A stretch of 5,436 bases of DNA from Hyphomicrobiales bacterium (lineage in GTDB: Bacteria > Pseudomonadota > Alphaproteobacteria > Rhizobiales > Aestuariivirgaceae), in contig PLXI01000053.1 of NCBI GenBank assembly GCA_003151375.1, positions 1,071-6,506 of the forward strand, written 5' to 3'. Below the pieces are notes generated by a model. It was not told the DNA's origin. It worked only from the letters and a program-made list of their open reading frames with translations, and did no database searches. Both the position numbers and the translations under genes were made by a program. Below are positions 5,327-5,436 of the stretch, piece by piece; position 1 is the first letter of the stretch; every line of letters starts with the position of its first letter.

Positions 5327-5436
5327 TGCTCTTTCATCCGGACTTTAACCGTCGGCCCTGGAGTCTCACCAGATCTGCTGACATTTCCCAAAATGGAAAA
5401 CCGCTCGCGGGCTTTACCGCCGGTGGGGACTTTCAC
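5327..5436 (-). ncRNA. FMN riboswitch (RFN element) aptamer, 5' end cut by the window edge
   Basis: Binds flavin mononucleotide and represses the downstream gene when flavin is plentiful. Read on the minus strand, conserved RFN blocks appear in order: GTGAAAGTCCCCACCGGCGG at the window edge, TAAAGCCCGCGAGC, CAGCAGATCTGGTGAGACTC, CAGGGCCGACGG, and TTAAAGTCCGGATGAAAGA. Supporting helices are visible: GGC/GCC around GGTAAA; the variable arm TTTCC/GGGAA; CTGG (5372-5369) with CCAG (5361-5358) around TGAGACT; and GAC (5353-5351) with GTC (5343-5341) around GGTTAAA. The 5' strands of the closing helix P1 and of P2 lie beyond position 5436, as does the promoter. The conserved sequence match is essentially unmistakable. 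Confidence 0.97.

Noticed and set aside
5233..5436. N-terminal extension of the transporter frame up to the window edge (370-aa reading)
   Set aside because: The sequence is a near-consensus FMN riboswitch followed by its expression platform, the extension is not membrane-like, and a good Shine-Dalgarno precedes the ATG at 5232.
1..5436. Mobile element, phage, toxin-antitoxin or defence system
   Set aside because: I found no transposase, integrase, terminal repeats, direct-repeat arrays or defence-gene motifs; all genes fit housekeeping, envelope or transport roles.

Overview
The window looks like chromosomal DNA from an alphaproteobacterium, probably of the Hyphomicrobiales/Rhizobiales type, with moderate GC. 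The evidence is the adjacent glyA-nrdR pair, an L,D-transpeptidase of the long YcbB/LdtD class, a small opacity/OmpA-like outer-membrane barrel, and an FMN-riboswitch-controlled EamA transporter that matches the RibN riboflavin transporter arrangement first described in Rhizobium. I see no insertion sequence, phage gene, tRNA, rRNA or CRISPR array. These are ordinary housekeeping and envelope genes plus one clear regulatory RNA.

Positions 1-1450 (+ strand): the C-terminal part of a periplasmic L,D-transpeptidase whose N-terminus lies outside the window. It carries an unusually long Lys/Ala/Pro-rich tail. A perfect 8-bp hairpin at 1410-1431 follows it, ending just before the ribosome binding site of glyA.

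Positions 1451-3273 (+ strand): glyA (serine hydroxymethyltransferase, with a lysine-rich N-terminal extension) and nrdR (repressor of ribonucleotide reductase genes) form a tight operon with an 11-nt gap. GlyA supplies one-carbon units for thymidylate and purines, and NrdR senses the ATP/dATP balance, so both serve DNA precursor supply.

Positions 3270-4197 (- strand): a 74-aa secreted four-cysteine protein of unknown function, whose stop codon overlaps that of nrdR. Then come a strong intrinsic terminator (3556-3585) and a 197-aa outer-membrane beta-barrel protein with a recognisable sigma70-type promoter at 4229-4257.

Positions 4324-5436 (- strand): a ten-helix EamA/DMT transporter. Its leader is an FMN riboswitch (RFN element) cut by the window edge, followed by an expression platform that can form a hairpin hiding the ribosome binding site. 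The riboswitch points strongly to riboflavin uptake (RibN). In many alphaproteobacteria ribD/ribE follow nrdR directly. Here they do not, and a putative riboflavin importer sits about 1 kb further on.
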